A stretch of 64,000 nt of DNA from Datnioides undecimradiatus (lineage: Eukaryota; Chordata; Actinopteri; Lobotiformes; Datnioididae), in assembly GCA_008933995.1 (NCBI GenBank), contig WARS01000071.1, positions 6,520,350-6,584,349 of the forward strand. The letters run 5' to 3'. Below the pieces are notes generated by a model, which had not been told where the DNA came from, ran no database searches, and saw only the letters and a list, made by a program, of their open reading frames with translations. A program made the translations under genes and the position numbers. Below are positions 1-37,814 of this stretch, in pieces (positions within the stretch are counted from its first letter, which is position 1; each line of letters begins with the position of its first letter).

Positions 1-886
1 ACAGATTAACATATAGTTGACCTACTCTGAAATGTGGGTCAAAGTCAACATTCAGCACTATTTACAAAAGATGTAACTCGACTCAGCTTTGAAATGTCCC
101 CGCTGGTCTCGTGTTGTGTAAAAAATAAATGCTGAGCAAATTTAAATACCAGCTCGTTGGCTGTAATCATGCCGCTCAAGCCAACCGTTATATTCGTCAC
201 TTCACACACCATGTCACATCTTTATCGCGTGCAGTTCAAAAGACACAATACCGTTAGGCCAGATTGCTGGTGTGTGTTTCACGAGCGATATTCATTTCTG
301 CTGAGGAGTGACGGTGCCCCTGAAATATTCATTGCTGTCTTTGCTCTCTTATTCCGCTGGTAGTTTTCCAAAGAAACAGGCAGAGCAGGCTTGTTAAAAG
401 TGCCAAGAACAACACTGAACTCTGCTACACAAGTAAATACAAGATAGTATTTCAAGAAAACACTTTGCAATTAGGATAACTGATAGATTAACTAAGTGCA
501 TTGCCGCTGCTCCATGTCCTCGCAGTCTACAGTAAATTCTGTAGCCTGTCAGCGGAACAAGGCTTCCCCATCCCCCTTGCTCTTGGATTTCTGACATCAG
601 ACATGAATAAGTATCTCATTAAGATCCCCCAAAACCATCTGTCCAGTTAGTCTCCTCCTTACAGGAAGATACTCTCATAAACAAAAGACTAGGATTCCCT
701 CATTACCCTCGTTAGCCTCATTAGAAATTTAATTCTGTCATCAATGGCAAGCTGTACTTTAAATACATTCAGGGAGCTGGGAAACAGCTGAATTTGTACA
801 GTTTTCCAATAAAAGCTTAAAGTCAGCAAGAATTTGTGTAATTTTAACACTTTTCATATGTGTATCTTTTTTTTCCCCATCTGCAG

Positions 887-1040
887 TACATCGCTCTAAA
901 CGTCTTCACAAAGTTTTATGAGTTTGTGGGCAACAGATCCACAGTGGGAACAGCAGAAAATTAATATACATGAAGAACTCTTCAAGTCATCGTCAGTCTT
1001 CATCGTTTTGCACAATAAAAAAGTGCAATATCGACCTCAT
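887..1040 (+). CDS. Terminal exon of an unidentified upstream gene
   Basis: A long T-rich tract ending in ctgcag (to 886) is a good splice acceptor. It is followed by 25 open codons, beginning YIALNVFTKFYEFVGN, and a TAA stop at 962-964. The other two frames close quickly. AATAAA lies at 1014-1019, and a GT-rich stretch (1057-1071) follows where a downstream polyadenylation element is expected. Acceptor, short open frame, stop, poly(A) signal and GT-rich element together are what a last coding exon looks like. I do not recognise the protein. The hydrophobic and aromatic residues could be the end of a membrane or helical segment, but that is inference. Earlier exons would lie left of the window. 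Confidence 0.5.
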
Positions 1041-4000
1041 AACTATCGCATGCAAGTGGTGTGTGTGTGTATTTTTCATGCATAATTGACTGTGTTGTGC
1101 TTTTCTGTGCCCATTTAGGCACAGTCAAATGTTGCCTGGCAGACGTTTTATGCACTTTCACTGAAAACAACAACAGAAACTGAATCAGCTGAACAACAAC
1201 TATAAAATAACGATCTGTGGTCTCATGTAGAAGTACTTTAAAAACAGCTTAGGGCTGTAGCTATATATACTTTTTAAAAGTGTTTCCTAAAGCCAAAGGC
1301 TCAAGACCTCAAATGTCTTAGTTTGTCCACAACACAAAGACAATCAGTGTCACAGACGACTAAAGAAACCAGAAAATATTCACATTTAACAAGCTGAACT
1401 CAGACAAAACAGACATTTCTTCCCCCAAAATGATTTATTTATATCAAAATAGCTGTTGATTCATTGTATGTGTGACAGCTAATTAATTAATTTACAATTA
1501 GTAGTCAAATATGAATCAGTTATTGCAGGCCTGTTACAGCTGCTTTAAATGGTTTGCACAGAGATTCTACAAATACTTTCTTGTACATGATCAGAGGGTT
1601 TTGAAAATATGTGAGTGTCCACAGGCCAACATGTTGTAACACATGGGAAAACAATTTCCACTCGTGCTCAAGAAAAAGCGCCACTGTAAGGAGCTTTCGC
1701 TGGCCACTAAGACATAACAGAGTTGTGTAAATGTGCCTGGTGTTGGAAATGTTTCATATTATATCTGTTTTTTAAAAACACAATTATTTTATATTAGAGC
1801 GATGAATTAAAATATGTGATATAAATCAGGAAGAGTTGAGCTTGAACTTGAACTCATAAGCCATACAGTGCAAGTTTTTACTTCAACCAGTGTGCACCAG
1901 TTCGTTCTGTATTACTGAAATCAATTTGTTTCTTTTCAGGACAGACTAATCAGATGAAAGTCATTGTTAGGGACTACCCGGACACCTTTGACTCATATTT
2001 CAGGATCTTATTTTGACCAGTAGACAGGAAGCACACTCTGTGGCAAACGGCTGCAAGTCGCTGATGATTGGCTGACGGCTGTCGACCGTGAAAGAGTTGT
2101 GAGTGAAAACAAAAATAGTTTCAGGGGACTGTCTGTTCACACCTGAGCAGAAACGGCTCTCTGCTCTTCTGGTTGACCTACACTTCAGTTCATGCTCTGT
2201 CATCTTTTAAGCCAGCAGTGTTTGCACTTGCTGTAACTGCTTATTAAATCTGCACGACACCGTGTAAACAATGATGTATTAGCCTTTGTAATTACGTCCA
2301 TGTGCTGTCTCATGGCACGCCGCCAGTGTGTCTCTGGACATTTGTCGCAGCCATCATGCACCCGTCGCAGTGGCAGAGTGCTGGATGTGTAAGTGGTTGG
2401 GTGGAGGGTGGTGTTGGAAAATATTGGCTCTATGCACATAATGGGATTGATCACTTATTACATATATAACCTGTTGAATTACTGACATTGCCCTCATTGT
2501 AGGTTTTGGCTGTCACAGACTCATGTTTAAATCAATAGTTCCCAGACTGATGTCTATAGGGCAGCTTTTTTCATGCTGTAGACTAGAACATGCACAGGAA
2601 GGTTGAACAGATCAGCAGCATTAAATTAACTTAACCTCAGCGCTTAATTGCACAAAACCAACAAGTGCCCAATAAAACCCAAGACAATGGGTCGTTGTGG
2701 TCCAGTGATAGTATTATTTCTATTATTGGGTTATTAGAGCAAGCAAGTTTTACGTTAAAACTGTCACAAATGTATTGTTTGTTGTACATGAACATAGTAT
2801 TTTAAATGGTTTTTGTTAAAGATCTGTAAAAAGTGAAACGTAAGCTTTAAAGCAAGGCAAATGTGAACAGGTTGCAACTATATCATAGATTATTTTGATT
2901 AAAAAGCCCAACAGTCATTAATTGGTCACCCATGAGTATGGTTATAGTTATAGTTTTATAGTTAGTTATTTCTTCAGTGTATTCAGATTTGCTTCTCAGA
3001 ATAACAACACCTTGCGTTAAAATCAGGATGACATTCGTGCAGGTTTCGACAAAGTGGTGCGTCAAAGATTTGAACTGAAGTATGAAATATGTATATCTAT
3101 ACCCACTTGAGGAATTATAAAGGGCATTGTAGTCTGCAGACTCTGGGGGTCTCGCTCAGCTGGAGGCCCTGGGTAATCAGTGCCGCTATTCACCCAACAA
3201 CAACACCCTGAATAGTATGTGTTGTCTACTCTATTGAGCGTCTGGCTCTGTCCTCTTTGACTGAACGTGAAACCCTGCAGGTCCTGCATCGTGTCTCCAA
3301 TTTTGACTGTAACTGAGTTTGCTATTCACGTGTCTCTGTCTCTCTCATGACAAAGAAAATGCCTTGTAAAAACAGTGGAAAAATTCAGACTCTGTTTCTT
3401 ATTCCGCCCAACGTCTGCCTCAATTATCAATGTGTCATTCGAAGCTTTATTTTTAGCTTTTAAGTCTGTGCTTTCCAGCAGAAGCGCATTTGCATGATGT
3501 TTGCATTGGTAAAATGCAGACTTAAACCAGTTGAGCAGGATGAGGCAAATGCAAATATTGAACTTGAATTTTCATTTTGTAATAGAAAGTGCCCCCCAGC
3601 AGGCCCACAGCACTGGCTTTCCTGGCTTTATACTGCCCCCAAGTGGTTTATGGGAGTCCTGTGAGGAGACTAAAACTTGGGGAGCTGAGAGCGGAGTGTG
3701 GGGCTGACGAGGAGACGAGCAGCAAAGTCGACTCAGTCTGTCTGCACAGGAAACGGAGGGACTCGGGGACATGAGGGCCGACAGAGTCTCCAGGTTCGTT
3801 GTGATTTAGGTGCATGCTTTTACGATTTGCAGACCGTGCTGCTAAGCCAGTCACGCAGTTGACACAGTGTAATGAGTGCTTCTTAGATGAGCTGTTGTGG
3901 TTGAGGCTGGTGCAAAAGTGGACATGTGTGTTAGATGCAGTGGTGAAAGCGACCTGCAAGATAATTTAAGTATAAAGTAAAATCCCGACCAGAGATGCAA

Positions 4001-4539
4001 CATATCCAAGTGGAAATCCTGTTTTAATGGTTGAACATGACATCACTAGTGGGTGACTCATACTTGCACAGCATGTAGCGGTGTTTTTCAAGGTCACTCT
4101 ATAGGCTTCAGTTTGATCCCCTGTGTATTGTAATTACAATAATGACCATCTATTGATTTTGTCCTCTCATGCTACAGTTACTGTGTTTTTCCAAACTGAG
4201 ATAGCCTCGGTCAGCCACATAGCCTGCATCACTGTTCAATTTCCAGGATATAAATTATAAATCTATATATTTTAAGTCAGATAATTCAATTTCATTTTGA
4301 TATGACTATTTTAAATATGGTATAGGCAGATGTGATGTGAGGTTATTGTCTACAAACATAACACTACTGCAAGTTGCATCAACCAAAATGCAGTGTTTAC
4401 ATTTAATCAATAAAGCAAATTACTTGATTAGATAAGCAGCTGTCCGCGTTTCTTAATAATTATAATTGAGGGAAATGAAACTTTATGACTCCTTGGTTTC
4501 ACTGTGCGAGCAAACAAGGCTGGGTAAAATCCCCTACGG
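1041..4539. other. Intergenic DNA upstream of mitf
   Basis: No convincing coding exon was seen here. The stretch holds a degraded copy of the dispersed 'AGGGCTG...' repeat (about 1250-1530), AT-rich DNA, and scattered short open frames without splice signals or recognisable protein. It probably contains regulatory sequence for the mitf 1A promoter, but no element could be assigned from sequence alone. Confidence 0.5.
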
Positions 4540-4824
4540 ACGTTTCAGCCAATGAGAACCGTGCTGACATTGACAGCCGCGGTGCACGTCGGTAGCTGTA
4601 GTTCGCAGGTCGGCTGCAGCCCGTCGGCAGCGCTGTGCTCGCCGCTGTGACGGACTACAGAGCTGTGGTCCTGGACAGAGGCGGCTTGCGTTGACAGCGG
4701 TTGGTACTGAGCGAAGTACGGCGGCACAAATATCGTCCGTGTGTGTGTGTGCGCGCGTGTGTGTGTCTTTTTTTTTTCTTCCTCGGGAGGTGTTTAACGC
4801 TTCCAAAAGTTGACACCTGCAAGT
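4540..4824 (+). promoter_or_regulatory. mitf: GC-rich promoter and 5'UTR of mitf exon 1A
   Basis: The base composition changes to CpG-rich around 4545-4735, directly upstream of the 1A start codon, as expected of a broadly expressed promoter. A (GT)n run (about 4739-4767) and a T run sit within 60 bases of the ATG and would lie in the 5'UTR. No TATA box was seen. The transcription start is inferred, not observed. Confidence 0.5.
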
Positions 4825-29959
<25,135 letters not shown>

Positions 29960-32090
29960 CACCCCCTACTGGAAGCCCCCAGCGCCTGCACCTCCAACCC
30001 GTCCGCCCTGCTGCCAGTGTTTCCTGACAGCAGCTAACACACTCCCAGCTGCCGGAGACACTTCATCCTGCTCATATTTTCCTGTTTGTTTATGTTTATG
30101 CCCACCCCCCCACCCACCTGTGTTTACATGTATTGAATCTTTTCCATTCATGTTTTTGTTTTTGGGTTTTTTTTGTTAGGTTTTCCTTTTTTTTTTTGAT
30201 GTCTTTGTCTTTTCAAGCCCTCGACCATGATTTCAAGGACTGATCATAAAATACGTTTGCTTTAATCAATACTTCGTTGACAATGAGTTACAAAAATAGA
30301 AGTTTTTATATTTAAAAAAAAATATATATGCATTTATCTTTGGATAGAGGCTAGATTATGTGTATTTCTATTGATTCCAAAGAATCTAGGGAAGTTATAA
30401 ATCATGGTCAGAAATGTAGATATTTTTTTGTGGTGAGATGAACACTGCTTTTTAAATCACTAGCAATAATAGAAGAAAATCTATTTATTTCTATAGTGCT
30501 TTACACTCCTCGTGTCTTAGATTGAACTTGAATGTCAATGCCTTATAAAGATGTGTATACATCGATGTTGTATTGCTATGCACATGTTTTGGCTGTTAGC
30601 TGAGTCCTTGTCAGTCTTCCAGTTGAAATTTCTTCCTTGACAAATATTAATCATTTGTAGATTTGATCTTATTTATGTATCGATGTAAACAGGACTTTAT
30701 GTACACATTCCCCACAAAAAATTAATTTATAACAAGGTATTAAAAAAGAGCCTTTTTGAAATAACTGAGAAGATAATCAAAGAAAGCACATTAAAATAAA
30801 ATCTAAAGCAAAAATGTCTCCTCAATTCAAATCGCATTAACTCAACTTTAACTACTTTAGCTCTGTTTTCAGGGTCATATTCAGCAAAATGTAGTCAGGT
30901 TGATGAATCAGATATATAACCAGTATACATCCAATATACATTCCTCTCTGCCAAAACCAGTGAAAAACCTAAATCTACAAAATAATTAGACAACGCGGAT
31001 TCATAACTAGCCGAACCTGAGCTCAAATCGAAAATTAAAATGCCTCTCGCAGCCCTGAGACATGCACGGCAAGATGATTGCACTTGATAGACCCGATCGT
31101 CACGTAATTCTACAAATCTCCAGCAGGTGATTGCTGCAAAAAAAAAGACGAATCGATTAGGTTTTAATTATCGCTGTGGTGATCAGACTAACGAGCCCGC
31201 CACTGCTTCAGCGCGCGCGGTGCAACGCTTCGGACGCGCGTTGATGCAAAGTGATCCATTTCCTAAATTATTTTTTTTTTACACCACTGTGGTGACATTT
31301 CACATTCAGTTTGTTTGGTTTTTTTCCATTATGTGAACATTTATATTGCCAAGGAGTATAAGGAGACCGCTTTGGGATTTTGTATGAAATGCATGACATT
31401 GTCGAAACACTGGAATGACCTCTGTAAATTGAAACCTGGTTTGCTCGCCTTTTTTTTTTTTTTTTTTTTGTACCTAAGCGTAAACTAACTATTGTATTTG
31501 GCTTTTCAAATGCATACGGAGTATTGTATGAGATTGTAGATTCTTCATGGTGTACGGTTGTTGTATAGCTCAGCGGTTGTAGCACATTGCATAAGAATGC
31601 CTTTGTTAATAACTACCTGCCATACATTGAGAGCCCTGTTACAGCACAGCCTCCATTTTGTTTAAACTATGCAATGGTTGAAGTTGTGCCTGCAGAGCAG
31701 CATCATGTCTCGATAATGTGATCTGAATGGATTGTGAGTAACTCTGAATTAGCCTAAAACAGTTTCAAAGTAATTATCTTTTCAAGTGATTTAAGTGCCT
31801 TACAGTCGTTTCTGTTACCCTGGTGATGTAGAGAAGTTGTAGACTTGTTGTGTTGCAGGATTTTGTTGATGTATTTACTGGTGTTTGGTGCTTCATGGTG
31901 TAACTGAAGAGTGCCTAGGTACATTAGAAAGCAGTAGGAACGGGCCCTCTGTCAGTACAAGATAACACTTTAAGCCTCTCAGACTCAAAATCCAGAAGAA
32001 AGAGTTTTGTTATTATGGAACCCTGAAGTGTTCGGTGTTAAATGCATAAATATCTCAAAATAGGAAATAAATAATCATGAATATAAATAG
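29960..32090 (+). other. mitf: mitf 3'UTR (extent uncertain)
   Basis: No coding sequence follows the stop at 29957-29959. Candidate poly(A) signals are AATAAA at 30795-30800 and 32066-32071, so the UTR is about 0.85 kb or 2.1 kb. An 8-mer match to the miR-137 seed (AGCAATAA, 30462-30469) lies in the proximal part, and a miR-182-type match (TTGCCAA, 31346-31352) in the distal part. Both microRNAs are reported regulators of mammalian MITF. T-rich runs occur at 30172-30198 and 31451-31469. Confidence 0.5.
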
Positions 32091-32257
32091 AGTTAAACAT
32101 TGTAACAAAACAATGGATACTTTTTATCAAAATTTATATCATAATTTTTATTTTAATAGTGGGTTTTTTTTGTTTTTGTTTTTTTTTTAATCTGCACAGA
32201 AACTTGTATTTCAAAGCTCCCATATTACACACATACAACCAGTATGAGCTTTCTCTG

Positions 32258-32585
32258 TAGGGCGGCTGATCTAATCGGTAAAGATAGGGTGAGGAGCTCA
32301 GACTTCCAGAGGGAACTCTGCTCCTTCGCGTCCAAATGAAGTTGAGATGGTTGAGGCGTCTTAATTAGATGTCATGTGGGCACCTTCCAATGGACTTAAT
32401 CTCCAATATCCAACTAGGAGGAGATCCTGGGGTAGACCCAGAACTCAGTGGAGGGATAATTGATCACGTCTGACCTGGGAACACCTCAAGATCCCAGACC
32501 ATGGGGTGGAAGACGTTGCTGAGAATCGGGAATGTTGCTGAGGGTAGGGGTGTCAGGAATACCCCCTAAATGAATGGATGGATGG
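32258..32585 (+). mobile_element. Degraded LINE 3' end (reverse transcriptase C-terminus)
   Basis: GGGTGAGGAGCTCAGACTTC, GAGGAGATCCTGGGGTAGAC, CAGAACTCAGTGGAGGG and CTGACCTGGGAACACCTC follow the well-known 3' coding end of a common fish LINE (protein wording around RGRPRTRWRD...LAWERL). The stretch ends in a (GGAT)n tail. It is truncated at the 5' end and no longer open. Confidence 0.65.
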
Positions 32586-32599
32586 ACTGTTGTATCCAG

Positions 32600-34150
32600 C
32601 CTTACAGAGTCGCTAGCATGGCTGTAGACTGATGGTCTTCTAATAATTAATTATTCATGTGAACTACTAATTACATATAGCTTATTTATTTAATACTGAA
32701 CACTTTAGGGTGGCTGTGCATTTTGCTTAATCGTAATCTTAAGAAATGTCAGATTATACACTGAGGGTATAGTTTTAATCTGCAGCCTTTAGAGATTAGT
32801 GTGAATGTAGATCAAAGTGTTGAGTGCCAAAATGAAATACACAGAAGGTTATTAGTTATATAAGCTAACAGCTTAGCCAGTGCACCTCTAAGTGGTGTCT
32901 CTCCTCTGTTGTCACAAACATTACTGAAAGCATGAAGGCAATCAGACCACAAGTTAATTACAAAAAGGTCAAGTGTATTGTGAAATCTCATGTCTGACCT
33001 TGGAAACAGTAGCTTGACAGACAAAAATGAACTCAAGCCCCGCTTAATGGCTTTTATATCGCTTTCAACTGCACATCACAGTCTTCACCAGCAGATGGCG
33101 ATAGCTCAGCCATCACCAAGTGACAGACCTGTGGTCGAAAGCCTAGAACGAGCTCATGAGTAGACCTCGAGTTGAGATAGTTCTGCCAGATGTGAATCAC
33201 AACTTCAGTGCGCCACACAACGGTCGTTATGGCGACACACCAATCTCCCACACACTGCGCCTTAAAAGTGCAATACACACGAGCCTGTAGCGTTGCCCTT
33301 CGACTGAACCCAGATCAGCTTTGGTTTTTTTTTATTTTATTTTATTTTTATTGTCAGAGATAAATCATCTAAACCCTGAAATGTGACTTGTTAGAACGAA
33401 CGTCAGTATCACACACACACACACACACACGATGGTGGTGGCACTTAATTTAAAGCCATCGCAGTGACTGATCTCTCATAATGAATCTTCCAGCTGTTAA
33501 TTATTATGGCACATTATGGGTAAACCACTAACAAAGAACCATCTCTCCTGCTCTCTCTCATTCCTGTGGTTCATACAGACAACGTTCTCTGCTGATGTTG
33601 CTACTGTTCTTATTGTTACACTTTATATGAGATGAATGTAGCAATAGTTACTGTATGCACTGGTTTCAGATTAGTGAACTCAAAACTCATTGGTACTTCA
33701 TGTGGAAACTATGTTGTGAGAAATATTAAAAGTTTTATTTGACCGTTTGCAGAGACTTTATTTTTTCTTCCACAAAATACATCTTAATCATACTTAGACA
33801 CAATCTAAACTGCTAATGCAAAATTCATTTATTATACATATGAAGTTATTTATCCTTTAGTCTCAGTGTACTCTAATGTAGTTTATAGCAGATAGGATTA
33901 TTTAAGCATTTATTGACGTATCTTCAACAACTGCAACTTGTCTTATGATGACAGATTTTACATTATTGAAACAATTTTTCTACAATATCTTTCATGCTAA
34001 TATCTTTACTTTTTAATATAGCATTTCAAGTTGTAGTGTTTTTTTGGTAAACGTTTACTTTTGGTAAAATATCTGAAGCAGACAGTGTGTTTTATCTGTG
34101 TTCGCTAAGCTAAAATTGTTTGTTTACAGACAGGTTTTAGTCATAATCAT
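32600..34150. other. Intergenic DNA between mitf and mdfic2, left part
   Basis: No coding exon was seen. The stretch contains AT-rich DNA, an (AC)n run and, at 33088-33100, a CTCF-like CCAGCAGATGGCG. The block around 33040-33290 is more GC-rich than its surroundings and may be an old repeat. Confidence 0.45.
33412..33431. repeat. (AC)n microsatellite
   Basis: Ten AC dinucleotides in the intergenic DNA between mitf and mdfic2. Confidence 0.85.
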
Positions 34151-34155
34151 CATAC

Positions 34156-34304
34156 CTGCATGACTCAGTCCTGTGGGCAGATGTAGTGATCCTGCAGAGT
34201 GCTTCAGACACTCCTTGGGTGCCGTCCTGCTGCCCCACAGGCAGCTCCAAGCTCTGCACGCTCTGGATGATGTGCTCCCTATTGTCTGCTGTCAGCAGCC
34301 CCCC
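34156..34304 (-). other. Exon-like open segment of unknown identity
   Basis: On the minus strand an acceptor-like ccaccag (34311-34305) precedes 149 open bases ending at a consensus donor (CAG then gtatga). The frame reads GLLTADNREHIIQSVQSLEL, then PVGQQDGTQGVSEALCRITT, with composition and codon use more like protein than the surrounding DNA. I do not recognise it. It lies 3 kb downstream of the last mdfic2 exon in the same orientation, so it would be a separate gene, a relic, or chance. No start, stop or partner exon was found. Confidence 0.25.
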
Positions 34305-34354
34305 CTGGTGGACAACGTACACCATAAGGGACGTGTCTAAGTTGTCTTAACTCT

Positions 34355-34630
34355 GCATGAAGCAACATGCTGGTAATGCTGTAAACAACAACAACCATTA
34401 CATGGACACAAAGTCCCCTATTGTCTCAAGCGCGACACAGTCCTCATAACTGGGTGGAAGCTTTAGCTTTAGTTGTCATCTTCAGCAGACTGGAGAGAAT
34501 AAACACCACTGCCTGAACAATGGTATTATAAAAACTCTGGTATGGTATTATTAACAATGGTATTATAAAAACGACTACAGCAGTAAATGATTATGGCAGC
34601 AACCTGTTTTCAGTTGAATGAACAGCTGCT
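34355..34630. repeat. First copy of a diverged direct repeat flanking mdfic2
   Basis: GTCCCCTATTGTCTCAAGCG, GGAAGCTTTAG, AACAATGGTATTATAA and GACTACAGCAGTAAATGATT recur in the same order and orientation at 38235-38480. Roughly three quarters of bases agree by eye. Confidence 0.6.
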
Positions 34631-34639
34631 CAGAAATTA

Positions 34640-36415
34640 CAAACAGACTAGTGTTTTATTTATTTTTCCTTAACTTGAAGAGTTGTGATTTCATTTAATA
34701 TGAAGAATAGAAAATGTATTTACCGCCCTTATTTTGCAGCGGAAGCAAATCAAACTGCTCCTGGTGACTTTTAATAAGTCGTCGGTGTAAGGGGGTAGGG
34801 ATTGAATTCAAGGCTAATATTCATAGTGCTTAGCATTGTTTGTAATAATACAAAACAAAAGCACTAATGTATGATTTATCTCAATCTGTATTAGAGACAA
34901 ACAGCAACTTTCCTTCTTGTATGTTCTCCTCAAAATACAAAAGGAAATATATTAGCTGTATTTAGCCTTTGGTGCTTTAAGTCACTTAAACTAGTTTGAA
35001 GCTTATTCGTCTATATAAATATTTGGCCACCTTTATTTCTTGTTAATCTAGTAAATAACTTTGTAAAAAGGAACTGTTTTTGTCTGGTGTGTTCAGGTGC
35101 CTGTGGGAAACTCAAGGAGCTCCTGAAGAATAATTTAAAACTCCTGTCAACAGGACAAAAGCTCGTTCACACAAATGAGTATCCTGCATGCATACTTTAT
35201 CAATATTCAATAATAAATGCTCAAACTCATATTAGATTTCATGTTATATTTGTTTATTGTTTAACTTTTTATTTCTAAAAAAAAAAACAAAAAACAAAAA
35301 CAGAGCCTGACAATGCAAAGCCTTTTAACTGTCAAGTATCTGTTGTCTGAGACCAAATGCATCAACAAGAAAGCTGGTTTCTGCATGCAACAAAATTACC
35401 ACCTACAGCGAGATAATTCTAGTCTCAGCACACTCATTTTTCTTCAATGCCAGCATGAACTGCAACCGACAATTCAGAAAATCAGTCTGAAAACGTTCCT
35501 AACCTCAGAGCCATACAGCTAACTGATGATGCCGTCAGTGACAACAGTAACAGGTTTGGAGCGTGGTGTCTGTAAGTTCTTCATGTATGACCCCGGAGCA
35601 GCGTGGGCTCACTGGATGACTGGATGTAGGCGAACACAACGGGGCTGACATCTGTCCAAGAAACGTCATGTTCTGACTTCTTTTAGCCAAACATAATTGA
35701 CAATAAAGCTACAAAAGAAAAACAAACAAATTAATAGTTTATGACGGCGGTTCAAGGGTTGATTCACTGTTTAGGGACTGCTTCTGACAGACTGGATGTG
35801 GAATATGCAATTGGAAAATTTTGTACTCAGCTACATTTATTGACGAATGATGCTTTTAGTTGCTTTGCTGCTTAATATTTTGCATACAAATGGTATAAAC
35901 AACTGCAGTTTTGTATATTGTACGTATATGTATTTTTTTGTATATTTGTAAATCACCCAGTTGTGTGTGTAAAGCTGTTACAATTGGCTCCAACAACTGG
36001 CCTCTGTTGATTTTACATGTGAAAGGCTGTTTGCAGGTTTTTGGGGAGTGTATTTGTGGAAAAAGTCGTATAAATCTATTTCTTGGCTTTCGAGCGAGCT
36101 TTGCAAAATCTGATAGATTGCCTCAAGTGATGTCACTCGAGTCAGCGTCTGTGGAGGCTGAAAGTTTGACGATGAAAACAGTCTGGGGAGGTCTGGAGTT
36201 AACCTCGTGTTAGCCCACTTGTCACCTGTGCTGGAGGCTAACAGCTCGAGGCTACATTAGCCACCTCTAGCATAAGCATAACAAAGCTGAATCTCCATCT
36301 CAGCGGTTGGCAGCTGAAGTGGATTGTGGGTAAAGGTGCCAAATTTTGACGTGTGAGATGGCAAATATATCTTTGCTGATCTCTGAAGATGTTTCTGCTG
36401 CATCTGCGTTGATAC
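34640..36415. other. Intergenic DNA between mitf and mdfic2, right part
   Basis: AT-rich with an A-rich stretch (35276-35300). Several 60-100 codon open frames are present but without splice signals or recognisable protein. Nothing was assigned. Confidence 0.45.
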
Positions 36416-37206
36416 TTTATTTAGAAACCAATTCATAATGAGTCTGACAATGCTATAATAGTGCAATGCTAAATCATGAATAGTAAGTCTTACATGTAAT
36501 GGAGTACTTTTACTTTTCCTCCACCACTGAGAAACCACCCACAGAGAAAATTCTAAATCATAACATAATAAAAGGAAAAGAGATCAAATATTTTTACAGT
36601 CATGACGTTATATTGCTGTAAATATCTCATTATTAATAATTTATAATTGTATCGAACATATAAACCCATTCATTTAATTTCTTTTAGCTAACACTGGCAC
36701 ATTTACAGTGATGCTGATCAGCGCGGCATTTTGTTTAATGCATCGTATCAATCTATTTCCCCTCTAGACTCAGATCTAAACGTCTGATACCGTTCCCTCT
36801 CTGGATCAGATTAAACTGTCTTGCCTCGGTGAAGAGGACGTGGCAGAACAGCATGTCGGCATTTGAATACTTTGCTCGGTGGGTCGTTTGTGGCTGGAAC
36901 AAATAAGAGGCTGCCACATTATAACAACAACAACAACAATATGCTGTTTCAAAGGGTGGCAGTAGTTACCTGTTTGAGTCATGTTGAGGCACGCCAGCTA
37001 CAGATTATTTGAGTTTCCACATGAGGCCAGTATAAAAAAAAGTAAACTAATCCTAACCCTTAGAAATGCAGGCAGTTCATTACATATATGGGAATTAGAT
37101 GAGGCAGTCATGCTGTTTGTTCATAAGATTCATCATGTTTGTGATTTGGTTTGACGTGAACTTATTGTGTCTGCAGGTCAGAGGTGAAATGCAGAGAGGG
37201 GATTTC

Positions 37207-37814
37207 TCAGCGATAGCACACTTCTGATATCTCCATGGCCAGCTCTATAAGTTGTCCTGCGTCCTGACAGGAGCCACAGCAGTTACAATCCAGCTCCAGC
37301 TTGTAGTTGCATAAATCCTTCCCCTGCTGGTCTCTCTCACTGGACGCCTTGATGTATTCGTACGAGGGAAAACAGCGGCTCACAGCTCTCTCACACGTAT
37401 CCGGTAGCAGGACCATTAACTCATGGAAGCGGCAATGCAGACAGGCGAGAAGAAGTGCTGCGCAGTCATCTGGTGCCGGGAGAAGAGAGGATTAATGATT
37501 TCAAAAACTCTTTCAATTTTATTTAATTACATCAATTGTTGGACTTGGGAGGGGTTAAACAATACCTCCAGTGTCAGGCTGGTATGAATCATCAGAGGTA
37601 AAACAGCTGCTGCTGTTCTTAAACTTGTCAGAACACATGGAGAAGCTGGATCCATCCCATTCACTGCCGCTCTGGGGATCATGGGAACTGGGATCGCTGT
37701 CCAGCTTGTCTGGCTCTTGCTCTGAGATGGTGCTCAGCCTGCGCACCCCACTGACAGGCCTGCTACCCATCATCTTCCTAGAAGGACCGCCCATCACTGG
37801 CTCGGGGATGCGTT
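37207..37814 (-). CDS. mdfic2: MyoD family inhibitor domain-containing protein 2 (two C-terminal exons)
   Basis: Two exons on the minus strand, 37814-37566 and 37469-37207, join in frame (G|AT). They encode ERIPEPVMGGPSRKMM... with a Ser/Asp-rich middle, then DDCAALLLACLHCRFHELM, GKDLCNYKLELDCNCCGSC and a C-terminus EISEVCYR. The pattern D-C-(hydrophobic)-A-C-L-x-C-x-F followed by spaced cysteines matches the C-terminal I-mfa domain of MDFI/MDFIC proteins, though with fewer cysteines. The place between MITF and FOXP1 on the minus strand is that of human MDFIC2. MDFI proteins bind and sequester transcription factors; the function of MDFIC2 is little known. The 5' end is unclear: a tiny exon at 39027-39021 (ATGGAAG then gtaaca) fits the phase but is weak. 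A possible poly(A) signal on the minus strand is at 36421-36416. Confidence 0.75.
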
